In this document: positions 1 to 11,654 of the stretch, piece by piece | How the letters are laid out: each line of letters opens with the position of its first letter | Numbering within the stretch: position 1 is the stretch's first letter | DNA from: Brachynemurus nebulosus | Taxonomy: Eukaryota; Arthropoda; Insecta; Neuroptera; Myrmeleontidae | Assembly (NCBI GenBank): GCA_035578155.1 | Contig: JAPWDM010000047.1 | Span: 868,001 to 932,000, forward strand | Length of the DNA: 64,000 bases | Direction of reading: 5' to 3' | The notes under the pieces: generated by a model | Seen by the model: only the letters and a program-made list of their open reading frames with translations | What the model was told of the DNA's origin: nothing | The model's database searches: none | Program-made: the position numbers and the translations under genes

Positions 1-1329
1 CTACGCTAAGATATCATAGAACATTAAAAAAGAGTTGAAAACAAACGAAAATAACTTGTAATTTAATGAAAATTCTCAGTTCACTAGGTGACTGATGTCC
101 CATTACGTTTTAAAAATGTATCCTTAGAACATAAAATTGGAATTACAAGTGTTAGAAAATTTATCAATTAAAATGAAAATGACTCTACGAAATAGGGATA
201 ATACAAAAAATTTTGTACGAAGTGACGTATCTCGTTTTCACGACGTACAGTGGTTACAAGAACCGTTAAAAACCCCAAAAAATTATCCCAATGAAATTTA
301 GCCGGTTGGATCTTGCCGGACGGCTAAAATAACGACAGATCCGCAAAGGTTGAAAAACTGAAACTACTAGAATATAACCCCCCATAAAATTGCAAAAGTT
401 TGTTACATCAGGTAAGCGCATGTTTTCTCCAGCCTGAAGGGACTGTAGACAAGGTTCGAAAAAGTGGATTAAATCATGTGCCACCCAAAATCCAGATAAG
501 CAAAAATTCATAAAAATTTCAAGTTTTTATACCACGAGTTCGGTCAAAGCTCCATAGCGCCGTCAACTAAGGAAGCAGTACCGAAAACTCCACAAAATAA
601 ACGTAAAACAAAACGTTCGAAGGTCGAAACATCATTGATATATTGTAATTTACATGTTAGTTTCAAAAAACAACTCAAAATATTTTCAAAAGCTATAGTA
701 ATTATAAGCCATTATAGTTATAAATGAAAAATATGTCCGCAGGTAATGGTACATATTGTACTAAATGAATACAAATACATACATAATATTTTCGTTTTCA
801 ACTAAAGTAGACAAAACAAGTTGATACAGGCTTATGTGAAATTATATGAACAAGTCAATTGTTTTCAAATAGCGAACATACATACACATATAAGATAGAT
901 AAAAAATATTTTTATTTTTATAAAATAATTCTATCAAACATTTTAGAAAATGAAAATTCCAATTCAATTGAATGAAAATTTGTAAATTTCGACAACTAGC
1001 AAAATGTAATCTTAAATGTAAAGCATTAGAAATGTCGAATAATTTAAGTTTTAGAAAAATTTCACTTTTAGTGATAAAAAATTGTCAATTTTGGTAAATA
1101 ATTAGTCGTTATTAGGAAAAATCGTCAACTTTCACAACAAAAGGACAAAGAATTTGATAATAATTTCGATACATGTAGTTATTCTTAGTAGAGTATCGAA
1201 TTTTAAATACATAAAATCGTTAAATAGACCGTTATGTTAAATTTTTGTATATTACGTATGAAATTTTTTAATACTACGGGCGAGCATTTTTTTCGCTTCA
1301 CGCCGAAAAAATTGTAAATATATCAATAT
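1..1329. other. AT-rich intergenic, no gene seen
   Basis: No ORF with recognisable protein character and no repeat structure longer than short A/T runs was seen. The only GC-richer patch (about 290-450) contains a small AGCCG/CGGCT inverted repeat. The 81-codon minus ORF at 266-511 has no family features. Confidence 0.6.
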
Positions 1330-1571
1330 TTTAAATTGTAAACTGAAGAACTGGTTGGCGTATTAATATTGCCATAACCGTAACTTGTGAAAAATGATAA
1401 AATTGATAAAAGCTCTAATAGGCAAATTGTAAAATGCAGGGCTAAGGTTACACCGGTTAACATTTTTTGAAAAATAATGAGTGCTGTAAGCGAGCAATTA
1501 TTTCAATTTCATATGAAATAAATATTTAAAATGGCGGGCTAACAATTATGCCAGAACCGAAATTTATAAAA

Positions 1572-1973
1572 ATAACAAATACAATAAATGCTCCAATAAG
1601 CAACTTATTTAAATATTATAATTGCCGGGCTAATGATGCTCCAGGCTGTAATTGGAAATAATAAGTGCATTGGATAAGCAGTTTATTCCTTCAAATGGAG
1701 AAAAAATAACAAATACAATAAACGCCCCAATAAGCAACTTATTTAAATATTATAATTGCCGGGCTAATGATGCTCCAGGCTGTAATTGGAAATAATAAGT
1801 GCATTGGATAAGCAGTTTATTCCTTCAAATGGAGAAAAAATAACAAATACAATAAACGCTCCAATAAGCAACTTATTTAAATATTATAATTGCCGGGCTA
1901 ATGATGCTCCAGGCTGTATTTGGAAATAATAAGTGCATTGGATAAGCAGTTTATTCCTTCAAATGGTGAATTC
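1572..1973 (+). repeat. 134-bp tandem repeat, three near-identical units
   Basis: Units begin at 1572, 1706 and 1840 with the motif ATAACAAATACAATAAA and each carries TGCCGGGCTAATGATGCTCC. The three copies differ at only a few positions, so the amplification is recent. Degenerate relatives flank the array (about 1330-1570 with GGCGGGCTAACAATTATGCC, and about 1975-2160 with ACCGGGTAAATAATAACGCT), showing an older, longer satellite-like field of which three units were re-amplified. Confidence 0.85.
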
Positions 1974-2393
1974 CTTCAAATTGGCGGGCCTCTAGTGAGT
2001 GCCTCAAACCGAAATTCACAAAAAATACACAATAAATAATAAATAATGAAAAATGAAAAACGGCTCTTATTAGCAACTCGTTTGAATTTTAAATTTACAA
2101 ATGACCGGGTAAATAATAACGCTCCTGGCTATGATTGAAAAACAATAGGTGCCTTGTACATATGAGCAATTTATTTAATTACATACAGTGTGTTTACCAT
2201 ATTTAACCCTTGTACGACGGATGGTGATATGGTACAACTTACAAACTAAATCAAAATAAGTAATAATTTTAAGGTCGAAACCGTGAAAATAAGTCAATGT
2301 TGGTAAAAAATTAGTGTCAAAATAGGTTACGTAAAGACCGGGAAAATTTTGACATGATCGGGTATTGGGTCAATGTTTAGAAAATTTCCCACG

Positions 2394-3119
2394 TTATTTG
2401 GGAAATAAATGGACGGAAAGGGAATAACCCTTTAACGCCCAATACGGGGGAGGACCCTTTGGGTCCCGATTTGGTTCAGTCTTACGTGCCGCACGCGGCA
2501 CGTTGTGACTAATACGGTAATAGAACTGAAAATAACTAAGTTCAAATTTGTCACTTTCGGATAGATCTATGACAGACTGGACGTAACCCGATGAAGTATC
2601 ATCGTTTCCGTTAAATGTAAGTGTTAAATTAGAACCCAGAAGTTTTTTGATGTTGTTAACTAAATCATGAATCACCATGTTATATACATATTTGTTATCA
2701 ATTTCAGCAATATAAGGTGATTCTACTGTAACTGTTGTTGCAACATTAACGGGTTTACTGCAAGATGTTAAATTTGAGGTAACATCAATATTTAATGGTA
2801 CTGTATCACTACTATTTTGATCAACTAGAAGGGTAGTATCAGCACATAAACTTAAATTGATAGTTATTTCGTCAGAAACGTTGACGGACGGACAGTTAAC
2901 TGTATCGATTGATAAAATATTATTATTAAATTCAGTTTCGTTAGAAACAGTAATTTCTGAAGAAAAAGGCGATATACTACTATTTGAATCTGAAATATTC
3001 ACGGTATCCGTTTTATTTACTGTACAATTTAAATTTTCGGGCAGGTTACTATCATTTTCTGCACAATGCCCGTTGGTACTCAAAGGGTTGAAATTGTCCG
3101 GGGTCAATGTACTATCCAA
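2394..3119 (-). CDS. Gag-like ORF, downstream half (frameshifted relative to upstream half)
   Basis: A 241-codon open frame directly follows the 3104-3688 ORF and overlaps its last codons in the -1 frame; its first codon is TTG, with a TAA stop four codons earlier, so it has no credible start of its own. The product is Ser/Asn/Thr-rich and acidic in its first two thirds, then contains a short better-ordered segment ending in a Pro- and basic-rich tail. No zinc knuckle, protease or reverse transcriptase motif is visible. I read it as the C-terminal half of one gag-like protein broken by a -1 frameshift, or reached by frameshifting. A 9-bp-stem GC hairpin (2484-2503) lies inside its 3' end. The family is not identified. 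Confidence 0.45.
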   Translation of the reverse strand: MDSTLTPDNFNPLSTNGHCAENDSNLPENLNCTVNKTDTVNISDSNSSISPFSSEITVSNETEFNNNILSIDTVNCPSVNVSDEITINLSLCADTTLLVDQNSSDTVPLNIDVTSNLTSCSKPVNVATTVTVESPYIAEIDNKYVYNMVIHDLVNNIKKLLGSNLTLTFNGNDDTSSGYVQSVIDLSESDKFELSYFQFYYRISHNVPRAARKTEPNRDPKGPPPYWALKGYSLSVHLFPK

Positions 3120-3688
3120 GATTTGTAAGTGTTACAACTGATTTCATTTTTAACGGACTGATCGTTACAACAATATATGTTACTAGAATTTTGTGAATTA
3201 TTATCAAACTCTGTATCAATACTATCCATTTTTAAACATTGAGCATCAATTGAATTCAAATTTTCTCTCTCTTTATCGGAAATATTCAATTCTGAATTAT
3301 TTAATTCTAAATCAAATTCGTCATGTTTAGGGTTAATCTTATCAAAACATTCATCAAATTTACAATCGATATTATCACTAAAGTTTCTAAGTTCAGATTT
3401 AATATCCTTAAAAATATCCAAACGTTCATCGAATTTTGAGTTCATATTCCTAAGTTGTTCGTCAAATTTAGCTACCATAACTTGTTGAAAAGAAAGTAAT
3501 GCACTTACAATATCAGAAATGTCTGCGTTAGTAGGGTTTCCTGAATCGCTGAATGCGACGCCCGTTGATTGGTTGGACGTCGAAATTGATGTTCCTTCAT
3601 CGGAATCAGTATGTACAGGAGGTACGGCGTTCGACATTCCAGCCATTTCGGAACTCGTTGACGAAGTTGCAGGAATCAGCATCTCCAT
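3104..3688 (-). CDS. Gag-like ORF with coiled coil, upstream half
   Basis: A 194-codon ORF with an ATG at 3688. The first 60 residues are Ser/Thr-rich and disordered-looking. Residues about 65-120 form a heptad-like amphipathic helix with three repeats of a KFDE motif (AKFDEQL, SKFDERL, CKFDECF), typical of gag-type ORF1 coiled coils in insect retroelements. The tail is acidic and Asn-rich. It lies about 350 bp downstream of an LTR-like region with a TATA box and polyadenylation signal on the same strand, where the gag of an LTR element would sit. No pol gene follows within 2.4 kb, so the copy is incomplete or non-autonomous. The alternative is a host coiled-coil gene of unknown function. Confidence 0.5.
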   Translation of the reverse strand: MEMLIPATSSTSSEMAGMSNAVPPVHTDSDEGTSISTSNQSTGVAFSDSGNPTNADISDIVSALLSFQQVMVAKFDEQLRNMNSKFDERLDIFKDIKSELRNFSDNIDCKFDECFDKINPKHDEFDLELNNSELNISDKERENLNSIDAQCLKMDSIDTEFDNNSQNSSNIYCCNDQSVKNEISCNTYKSWIVH

Positions 3689-3875
3689 GCAGTCGATATA
3701 ATGCGTTCTGCGTCAGTTGCGTATAGAACCATTGTTGACGGTGATTGTTTACCACAGTTCCACAAAAAAGTTCAACAATAGTAGCATAAAGTTTTTTTGT
3801 TTTTTTCGCAATAAAAGTCACTCAAAGTTTTATATTTATTAACACAAACACTTTTTCCCTACCTCGGATGTCATC

Positions 3876-3936
3876 TATAACGGTTGGCGGCTTCTTCTAT
3901 AACGGTTGGCAGCTTCTTCTATAACGGTTTGGCGCT
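3876..3936 (+). repeat. 22-bp tandem repeat, about 2.8 units
   Basis: The unit TATAACGGTTGGCGGCTTCT plus TC is repeated at 3876, 3898 and 3920, the last copy partial. It lies between the gag-like ORF and the LTR-like region, in what would be the 5' leader of the element. Confidence 0.8.
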
Positions 3937-4035
3937 TTTTGACTATATTTTAAAACTTGAATTTGGCGCCGAAACCATCACTTAGAATATATTTTTGTCC
4001 CATAAATAATTTTCGCGCTATTGGATGCCAAAAGT

Positions 4036-4491
4036 TGTGGGTTACTTGTGAGGAATAATCCTCCGGAGACCAGCATTACGCGTGGCGGTTTGTGTCAACA
4101 GTTTTCCGTTGATAAAATAGTTCGTCAGTCGATGGTTAAGTTGGTATTTTAAATAATAAATGTTTATTTCTTTTTAATATTTAATATTTATTATTATTTA
4201 AGGCACTTTTATATTTTAAATGTTTACAAAAATATTTTACAAAAAATCAATTTAAATATTGATTAAATCTTTGTTAAGAAAAATGTGACTCACAACAAAG
4301 ATTACGTCTGAACTAATCTAAAGTCAGTTTGTGAGTGAGTGATGCACGAAGCATCGTATATCAGGTTCACCGTTGTTCGTTGGTCGTTCTGGTATCAAGT
4401 CCTCTGTTAAAAACCACTTAATTCGGGGAATCACAAAATGAAACATTGGTGTAAGAAACCAACATGTCGGAATAATAATGGCGGCCTTACA
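4036..4491 (-). mobile_element. Putative 5' LTR of the gag-bearing element
   Basis: On the minus strand the region can be read as starting TGTAAGG (4491) and ending CCCACA (4036). It holds TATAAAAG (4213-4206) and, about 40 nt further on, AATAAA (4168-4163), the compact U3-R layout of an LTR. The gag-like ATG follows at 3688. No second LTR copy and no certain primer-binding site were found, so the borders are tentative. Confidence 0.35.
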
Positions 4492-4639
4492 TAGTTCACG
4501 TTACGGCCGCTAGTTGGCGCCATCAAACACATTACCTGGGGTTTGAACCCATGATAAGTATAAAAAATTGACAAATTACGCGGCGGCAATCAACACTACA
4601 TTAGTGTAAATTCGATTGCCTAAAGTTCTCGGCTTACGC

Positions 4640-4756
4640 CCACTACTGTTACAACTTTCAATCACATTTCGCTTATAGACATTCAATACCGAAGATGAAC
4701 GGAAAAATTCGACTTCCTTGATGGGGCCCCGCTGCTCACGGTGATTTTTTTTTATA
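4640..4756 (-). repeat. Dispersed repeat R1, copy 1
   Basis: The minus strand here matches 40433-40556 on the plus strand for about 110 bp, sharing GTGAGCAGCGGGGCCCCATC and TTCATCTTCGGTATTGAATG with only scattered differences. GC content is well above the surroundings. Its outer limits and class are unknown. Confidence 0.8.
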
Positions 4757-6519
4757 GCACTTTTATAATGCGGGTCCACCAGAAACCTACAAGCCAAATT
4801 TTGTGTTTTGTCAATTTCAAAATATACCCGTGTATAACGGAGCCACAAAAAAAATTGTTTTCTGATCTGGAGGTCTGACCATGTTTACTATATATTTTTG
4901 GGATCGCTGAAACTGAATTCGAGGTCTGTTTAACCCTATCAGTTATCACACTAGAATTTTGTCATAACCTCACTTAAACACATATATGTAAACCTAAAAA
5001 TGAAGTTGTACCTAATTTGAAACCTAATTGAAAACCCGAACGTGTAACTTTTCCGCTGTGTATACCGGGTAACACCAATGTCGGACGGTACAATGATTTG
5101 AAAACTAACATTATTTAGTTGAATTAACGTAAAGATATAAAAATTTAGAGTAAAGATGCCTTGATGTTTTGAGTGCTTGAGATGTGCGAGAAAATGTGCA
5201 GTGACCAAAGTTATGCGATTTTTAAAATAACATGTCTAACATACCTACGTGGTTATTGAAGTTGATACACGTTGAGTTATGGAGTTAAATTGGTTATGAG
5301 GTTATAGGGTCAAGTAGATCATAGGGTTATGGGGTAGCGCTTGGGCTTTCAGATTACAATTTGCTTCATTCTTAGGGTTATATGCGTTTAATAGCGTAAA
5401 TTATGGTTTTTTTGAATTTATAGTGTTAGACTAGGAAACAATTTTTTTGTATGGCTGTGTAATTAAACAGAATAATTAATATATACTATTTGCATTGTTT
5501 TTGGTCACTTTTTGTCAAGATTCTTTCTTGACACCATTAAATTCGCTATAAATATAGTAGGCAGTTGCAGAAAAATTGTAACGAATCGATCAGTTTAATT
5601 AAAAATAGAAAAAAGAAGGGCAAAAAATTGGGGCTATACGTTAGGAATCAAAACTGATGCTGAAATTTTTTTACAAAATTTGACCTAGTTAAATTTTTCA
5701 TTACAAAACTCCTAATTCTTGTTTTTTCATAAAAACATTTTTGAAATAAAAGATTATGAAAATTATACTCGTTTTCTTCAATCTTTTACGAAAATATTTT
5801 GCGAAAGTTCATGAATTATATTCATACACACAAAATTAATTGATTTTTTTTTTATTTTTTAAAGATAAGTTTTACATACTATTACATAAATTATGTAATA
5901 GTAATGCTGAGTTTATTTTAGTTTTCATTTATGTATGATCCAAGGTTTCACTTGAGGCTATAAAGACATGGGTACATTGTTGTAAAATATAAACAGATTA
6001 CACACGTATGTATGCGTTTAAATTAAATAATGAGTAATAATGCTGAACAGCCATAGACATTTTTGTCCATGAAAAATTTGTAACAATGTCACAACCTTTA
6101 AAAAATAAGGTTATTTGATTAAATATTAAAAACACGTAAAAGTCCATTAGCTGATTGTGACAAAATGGAGCTCAAGTGATGTGTATTGATGAAATTTTGA
6201 AGCAAGTAATACTGGAAGTAGTGCCAATTCAATAGAAATCTTCATTAGAGGCAAGCAAAAAAACAAAAGTTTTTGGTTAATACCTCGAAAAATATTGATT
6301 TTTCAAACAAAGATACTATTGTCAAATATTCTGATTGTAACATTTACTACAAAAATACCCAGTTACTTTTATTCGTGAAACTAATCATTTTCGAAATTTT
6401 TTTTTGTAGCAACAATGTCTAGAGTCTATAGCAGTATTATACACAATTTCTGAAAGACGCACCTTACTTTCTAGGTTTGAAAACGTTAACAAAAAATGAA
6501 AATTTCCATTAAATAAAAT
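4757..6519. other. AT-rich intergenic
   Basis: No gene was recognised. A short patch at 5270-5345 repeats variants of GGTTATGGGGT four or five times. The small ORFs at 4752-4949 and 4951-5208 (-) show no family features. Confidence 0.5.
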
Positions 6520-6525
6520 TTATTT
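6520..6525 (-). terminator. Poly(A) signal AATAAA for MBF2 gene 1
   Basis: TTTATT on the plus strand reads AATAAA on the minus strand, about 235 nt after the stop codon at 6759. It is the first canonical hexamer downstream. Confidence 0.4.
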
Positions 6526-6758
6526 AAATCAACAAAATATTTTTGTTTTTTGTTTTACAATAAAAGAAATTGTAAAATTACAAAAAATTACTTGTAAAAA
6601 AAAAATTATTTAAACAGAACAGTTGTAAAAGTGAATTGTTTATAAGTAAAATACGAAGAAAACTATAAAATAAATATTATCAAATATTTACTTTTTTAAA
6701 ATTTGTTTTTTTACACAATATACAAAAAAGTCGTTATCTAGTCGCCGTTATCGTAAAC

Positions 6759-7148
6759 TTAATGTCCATAAAATTCTAAAATAAAATTAAATCCATGTCC
6801 ACGCTGTGATTTTAAATGTAACGTTGCCGTCTTATGCCCAACTCCACCCTCCAACAATGATACATAACCACCTTCCCCATTTTGATACTGATCAATAGCT
6901 CGAATGTACGTGATCGTCTCTTTCGGGGGCATACCAGCAATCTCTGGGAATGTTACATCTTCCACACGTTTCATTAACACTCGCGCCTTTTTTCGGACAA
7001 CACCACGCCACAAAAGTCGATCATTTGGGCTAAGCGTGCCCATCTCCCAATGATGACTTTTCACTTCTTCACTACTCTCGCATGATATGAACGTAACGAG
7101 GGTGCATAGAAAACATATTAGGAGAAATACGCTTATTTTCGAAGACAT
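6759..7148 (-). CDS. MBF2-family secreted protein, paralogue 1
   Basis: The 129-residue product starts with a signal peptide (hydrophobic residues 5-22, cleavage near C23). The rest is a full MBF2 domain: HHW at 32-34, LLWRG at 45-49, TYIRAIDQ at 80-87, GGVG at 101-104 and SQRGHG at 114-119, ending in GH. The family was named for a Bombyx coactivator of FTZ-F1, but most members are small secreted insect proteins, often reported from salivary gland, gut or haemolymph; the signal peptide here favours export. The length is normal and the gene has no intron. The start is the first ATG after a TATA box and initiator. The paralogue at 18543-18911 is about 57% identical over 98 aligned residues by eye. 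The molecular function is not known. Confidence 0.93.
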   Translation of the reverse strand: MSSKISVFLLICFLCTLVTFISCESSEEVKSHHWEMGTLSPNDRLLWRGVVRKKARVLMKRVEDVTFPEIAGMPPKETITYIRAIDQYQNGEGGYVSLLEGGVGHKTATLHLKSQRGHGFNFILEFYGH

Positions 7149-7195
7149 TTTTATTTTTTATTAAGATCAACACAGGCCAACAGTGTCAGTGAGTT

Positions 7196-7232
7196 ACTGA
7201 ATAACCTTTGGTGATGTAGTGTCGTATTTATA
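7196..7232 (-). promoter_or_regulatory. Core promoter of MBF2 gene 1 (TATA and initiator)
   Basis: The minus strand carries TATAAATA (7232-7225) and an arthropod-type TCAGT initiator (7200-7196), whose A falls about 34 nt after the start of the TATA box. This predicts a 5' leader of about 50 nt before the ATG at 7148. Confidence 0.6.
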
Positions 7233-7239
7233 ACATGAT

Positions 7240-8373
7240 TTTATTAATTGTTCAAAGGTCATCGCTTCATTTGCCTTATGTACATATTTACACACTGATA
7301 CGGCCGCTGATATGCCAAATGCTAATATAGCAAGTCAATTTTTTCATCACAGATTATATGCAATACAGAAAATATTAAGATATTTTCTTAGATCATTGAA
7401 AAAGCGTAACTAGCTTCTCAGTTACTTATTAATTTTCAGTTTCAATTAAGTGTTAAAATTAAAAAGAATTACAGTAAGAACCTTAGAAGAAAATATAAAA
7501 AATATCTTTGATGACATCATAAATACAAATTTTAATACTTTTTAAAGAAGAAGAACTTGAGTAATTATATCATAAACTTTACTACATCAAAATAAAAAAC
7601 GTGATAGTAAAAATCTAAAATTATTTTATCACCAAGACAACTCCCAGTATTCTATATGCCGACGCGACGTGCCGCTACAATGCCACGTGCCTTTCAATAC
7701 GACAATTTTTTGTAAAATTTCATTTCGCTGTATCTCGTCCACTAAGACCGATCGAATCGAATTGACTAAATCTAAGTAGCTTATACATCTAAGATTTTAG
7801 CTAATAAGATTATTATATGAAACGATGACATTACCTTTAGGCGTGGTACCCATAAGTGTAGGAAACGGTATTTTTGAAGTGTGCATACTTTAGGACTCAT
7901 GACTAATGCGTAACACTAGAATGCTGATCGAGATATCTTTAGAAAGCGTTTAAGAGACTTTACTTAGATCTCAAGCGATAACAACTCCAATAACAATAAT
8001 CAATATTTTATTAATTTTTAGAATTGAAAAATAAAAATTTTACAAGAACATTGCCATATTTAACGCGGGAAGTACTTATAGGATTAAGAGCATTAACAGA
8101 GGTTCAAGGTGTTACGTAACGGCAGTGTGTAGAGTTACGAAATAAATTGTCAAAGGAGATTTAGTGGAGTGCCTGGGGGTTTTGACCTCAGACTTTTGTT
8201 ACAGTGAATAAATTTAAAGGGTCGAGGTGAGATTTTGTTGACTATAGTATAAAGTGTAAAATTTACCAAATTTTGTTTTGTGCTTTTGATTTTTTTTATT
8301 ATTTATAACAAAAACTATAAAATATTAATACTTGAACATATAATTTTATTTTAAATAATTTTTTTCTTATATA
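7240..8373. other. Intergenic, no gene seen
   Basis: AT-rich sequence with no recognisable coding or repeat unit. A small GC-richer patch at about 7655-7700 contains ACGTGCC and GCCACGTGCC. Confidence 0.5.
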
Positions 8374-9733
8374 GGGTAAAAGCACCGATTGTGGAACACT
8401 ATTTTTAGGTATTTCATCAAACTTGCTTATAAAAATTAATAAATGAATTAAATACCCATTTTTTTTTCTTAATAAGCATGAAACCAAGTTTTTTTAATCC
8501 AATGAATATGTTTTTAAGAAAATATAACCTAAGAATTTTGATTTATTAATGTTTTGTTTTATAATTTGTTGACACGTATAAAAAAACGGAGAGAATATAT
8601 TAACACCCTTTAAAAAATCAGCATAGGTACCTAAAAAAAAACACGTATTTAACATACATGGCATACAGTGATCTTTTGACATATACTGATATGACTAGTT
8701 GCGACATCTCTTGATGTATTTATGTAAGTATTTATTGATGGTTTTCTAGAAAACTGACACAAGTCAAAAAACGTGATTTTGCAGGAAATCATTTTTAAAA
8801 TTACTGGAACAGATTATTAAGGTTTTTTCATCATCAAACTTTTATGCAAAATGGCGCCCATGTGTGTCATAACATAAATAGTGTCCAATATAAATTGCTA
8901 AGAGTGCCACAAAGCATTCGGTCTGTGAAGTACGTTTAAAAAATTAATATAGGTTTCATAGTACTTACAGTATACGATTTTCGCCACCTAGTGTCATCTA
9001 GGATGTTTTAAAAAACATCGTGTACTTTCCTAACTTACCCATCTACCATTGTTAATTTTTAATTAGTTATGTTATATGATAGTTATATGTCATTTCAAAT
9101 CTAATATGTCTGACGTTTTTATTTAATAATAAAAATTTCGAAGTTTTAATTCAATATTAATTATTTTTCAATTGATTTTACGTTCTGAAATAAAGAAAAT
9201 ATTAAAGTGAAATTATAAAAACAGTTAGTTAAGTGATTTAGGCCCAAAAATAAATTAAAAATGTTTATAAAATAGGTAAGTAATAGGTCATTCTCAAAAT
9301 GGAATACATACCCTAAAACTTCGAACTCATTTAAAAACACTTCTACAAATAATATTTAACCCGTATAAAAAGATAATTTAGCTATCCTAATCTCTTAAAT
9401 GGACTAATAAAAATTATTTGTATACTTTTATTATGCTAATAACTTTAAAAATTCGGTGAAAAATGTTACAATTTATAACTCATATGTTTTGAATAATGAT
9501 CATCCACCATTATAAAAATTCATGAATTCAACAAAAATTGTTCGATATATATTTGTATTTCTTAAATTAAGTGAGGAAACATTATATGCGAGGTGAATGT
9601 AAATTGAAAAATAATCATTCTATTAATAATAATTTTTGTTATCAGAGGTTTCTTTCAGAAATAACTTCATTAAGATATAAATGTCAAAACTGTTTTTCTA
9701 TTGGATCGCGTTCCACAAACGGGGCTTTTACCC
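8374..9733. mobile_element. TA-flanked DNA element with GGGTAAAAGC terminal inverted repeats
   Basis: The left end GGGTAAAAGCACCGATTGTG and the reverse complement of the right end GGGTAAAAGCCCCGTTTGTG match at 22 of 24 positions over the full repeat, and TA flanks both sides. This is the arrangement of IS630-Tc1-mariner elements and their deletion derivatives. No transposase was recognised inside the 1.36 kb. A 127-bp relative lies at 17606-17732; both contain a shared 26-bp string (9647 and 17669) beginning GGTTTCTTTCAG. Confidence 0.6.
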
Positions 9734-9834
9734 TATGCCTTGAATTTTACCTAAATAGACATAAAAGAAAATTTTTTAAAGATACTGGAGCGAAATAATA
9801 CGATTACGTCGAATCATGAATCGTCTATATAAAT

Positions 9835-10120
9835 ATAGGCGTTTATTTTATCAATAAAATATTTTACCGTTAATTGCCAAAAAACTATGCATAGGATCTG
9901 GTTCAAATTTTCGTTAGTTATTATTTACTATTAAAAGGGACAACACAACGCCAGACCAGCAGAAAATACACGGCTGGCCATTTTCCCGAAATTTTACATC
10001 AAATCTTGTATTGTTCATATAAGTATAGCGCTTATTACAACAAAAAAAATTTTTTTTGACCCGTTAATTATCAGAAAACTACGCATAGGATCGGGTTAAA
10101 ATTTTCGCTAGTTGTAACTA
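9835..10120 (+). repeat. Tandem repeat, period about 188 bp, left part
   Basis: CTATGCATAGGATCTGGTT at about 9890 recurs as CTACGCATAGGATCGGGTT at about 10078, and CAGCAGAAAATACACGG at 9957 recurs at 13573, on the far side of the inserted transposon. Removing the insertion gives a period of about 190 bp. Confidence 0.75.
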
Positions 10121-11654
10121 CACTCTAAGAAAAAAGGGTCAAAAACGTGTAAAATAACTTAAATTTAGAGCAAAATTACTCCTCGCTCTGAAAATATGCA
10201 CTATTATTTGTTTAATATGAAAAAATTGGTGTATTTTTATATAATTTGTGTATAATTACTGTTTTTTCTTAACATTACACAAGTAAAGGTGTAACTTTGG
10301 ATTTTTACAACGCTTTTGGTTTATTTTTACACCACTAAATAGCAAAACCCATGCGCGCGCATATGATTTTATGTATTTTAAAATTATCTGTTATTGGATT
10401 GCTGTAATATTTATACGTACATAAGTAATATTCTTAAAGGTTAAAAATTATGTGTTCAAATTAGCTGAATTAAACAAAAGTATTTTTTGATAGGATATAT
10501 AGTTAATATAATTATAACGTGTATGATAAATTAATCTTTAAATATGTTACAAAAACAGTGTTATAGTGGTGTACTGATGTTTTGTTTTTTTTTTTATATG
10601 CATTGTGTAAAATGGATTCTGGAATAATGTGCAAAGAATACTGTAATATAAATTTGTTTGTTTCCAAAATGCTGTCCTGATGATACATTTAAAATATTTC
10701 AGGTAAGTTAATTTTTTTAATTTTGCTTCATACAAATAGTTATGTAATTTGATAAAAGTTTATTTTACAATTTGACTAATAATTTATTTTGTGGGGCTCT
10801 CAATTTCTGTGAAAATTAAAACATTATCTACAATTCAGATATCTTTCATTCAGATATGTCTAAAAAATTATATAATGCTTGTAAATTGGTAAAATCTGTA
10901 GTGATAAAAGAATTATACATATTTTTTTTTACTAAAATTTATTGACTTGGGAAACAAAATACGTACAACTATTTATCAAATTTTAATCAACAGAATCCCT
11001 AATTAATGTAGGTATATAATATTTCGTTTTTATGTCATCGAAGATGACGTATTAATATCGTTGTGTGATTGAATTGAACACGTGATTGAATAATTATTAA
11101 TAAATACACGAAATTGAATTAACAAAGAGTTTATATCTTAGTTCATTTAAATTATTAGATTTTTTATCGCCATATAGTGCAAGAATGCATTTCATTCCCT
11201 TTTTAAAAAGATCATCCTCATTTTAATGAGGAGACATAAAAGTTACCGCAGCTTCATGTAATGATGTATTATCGTTGAAAATTTTGACAAACTGATTTTT
11301 ACATCCATACTGAACAAACGCAAGAGGGCTACTAACTATAGAGTTAACAAACAACTATAGAGTTAACAAAAAAATCATAAATTAACACTTTCACTGAGAT
11401 GGCATTACTTAGTGCGTGTCAAAAACACGCACTTAACGAATTTTTTTTTTTTTTTTTTGCTTTACAGTAATATAAATTCATAACAGGTTTAAATTGAAAC
11501 GACGTATGGAAATCGAGTTTTTTAAGTAATAATAACAATGGTAATAATAGTAATGGAATTTAACGTTCGTTTTTTAGACAATGGTATGTAACGGACATCA
11601 CTCACATCATTATTTCTCAACTTTTTCATGATGATATGAGCGGAGAACAAATAA

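Noticed and set aside
2857..3141. Plus-strand ORF opposite the gag-like ORF
   Set aside because: Shadow of the minus-strand coding frame.
4538..4550. GGGTTCAAACCCC on the minus strand as a SINE/tRNA B box
   Set aside because: No A box at the right distance and no cloverleaf could be drawn.
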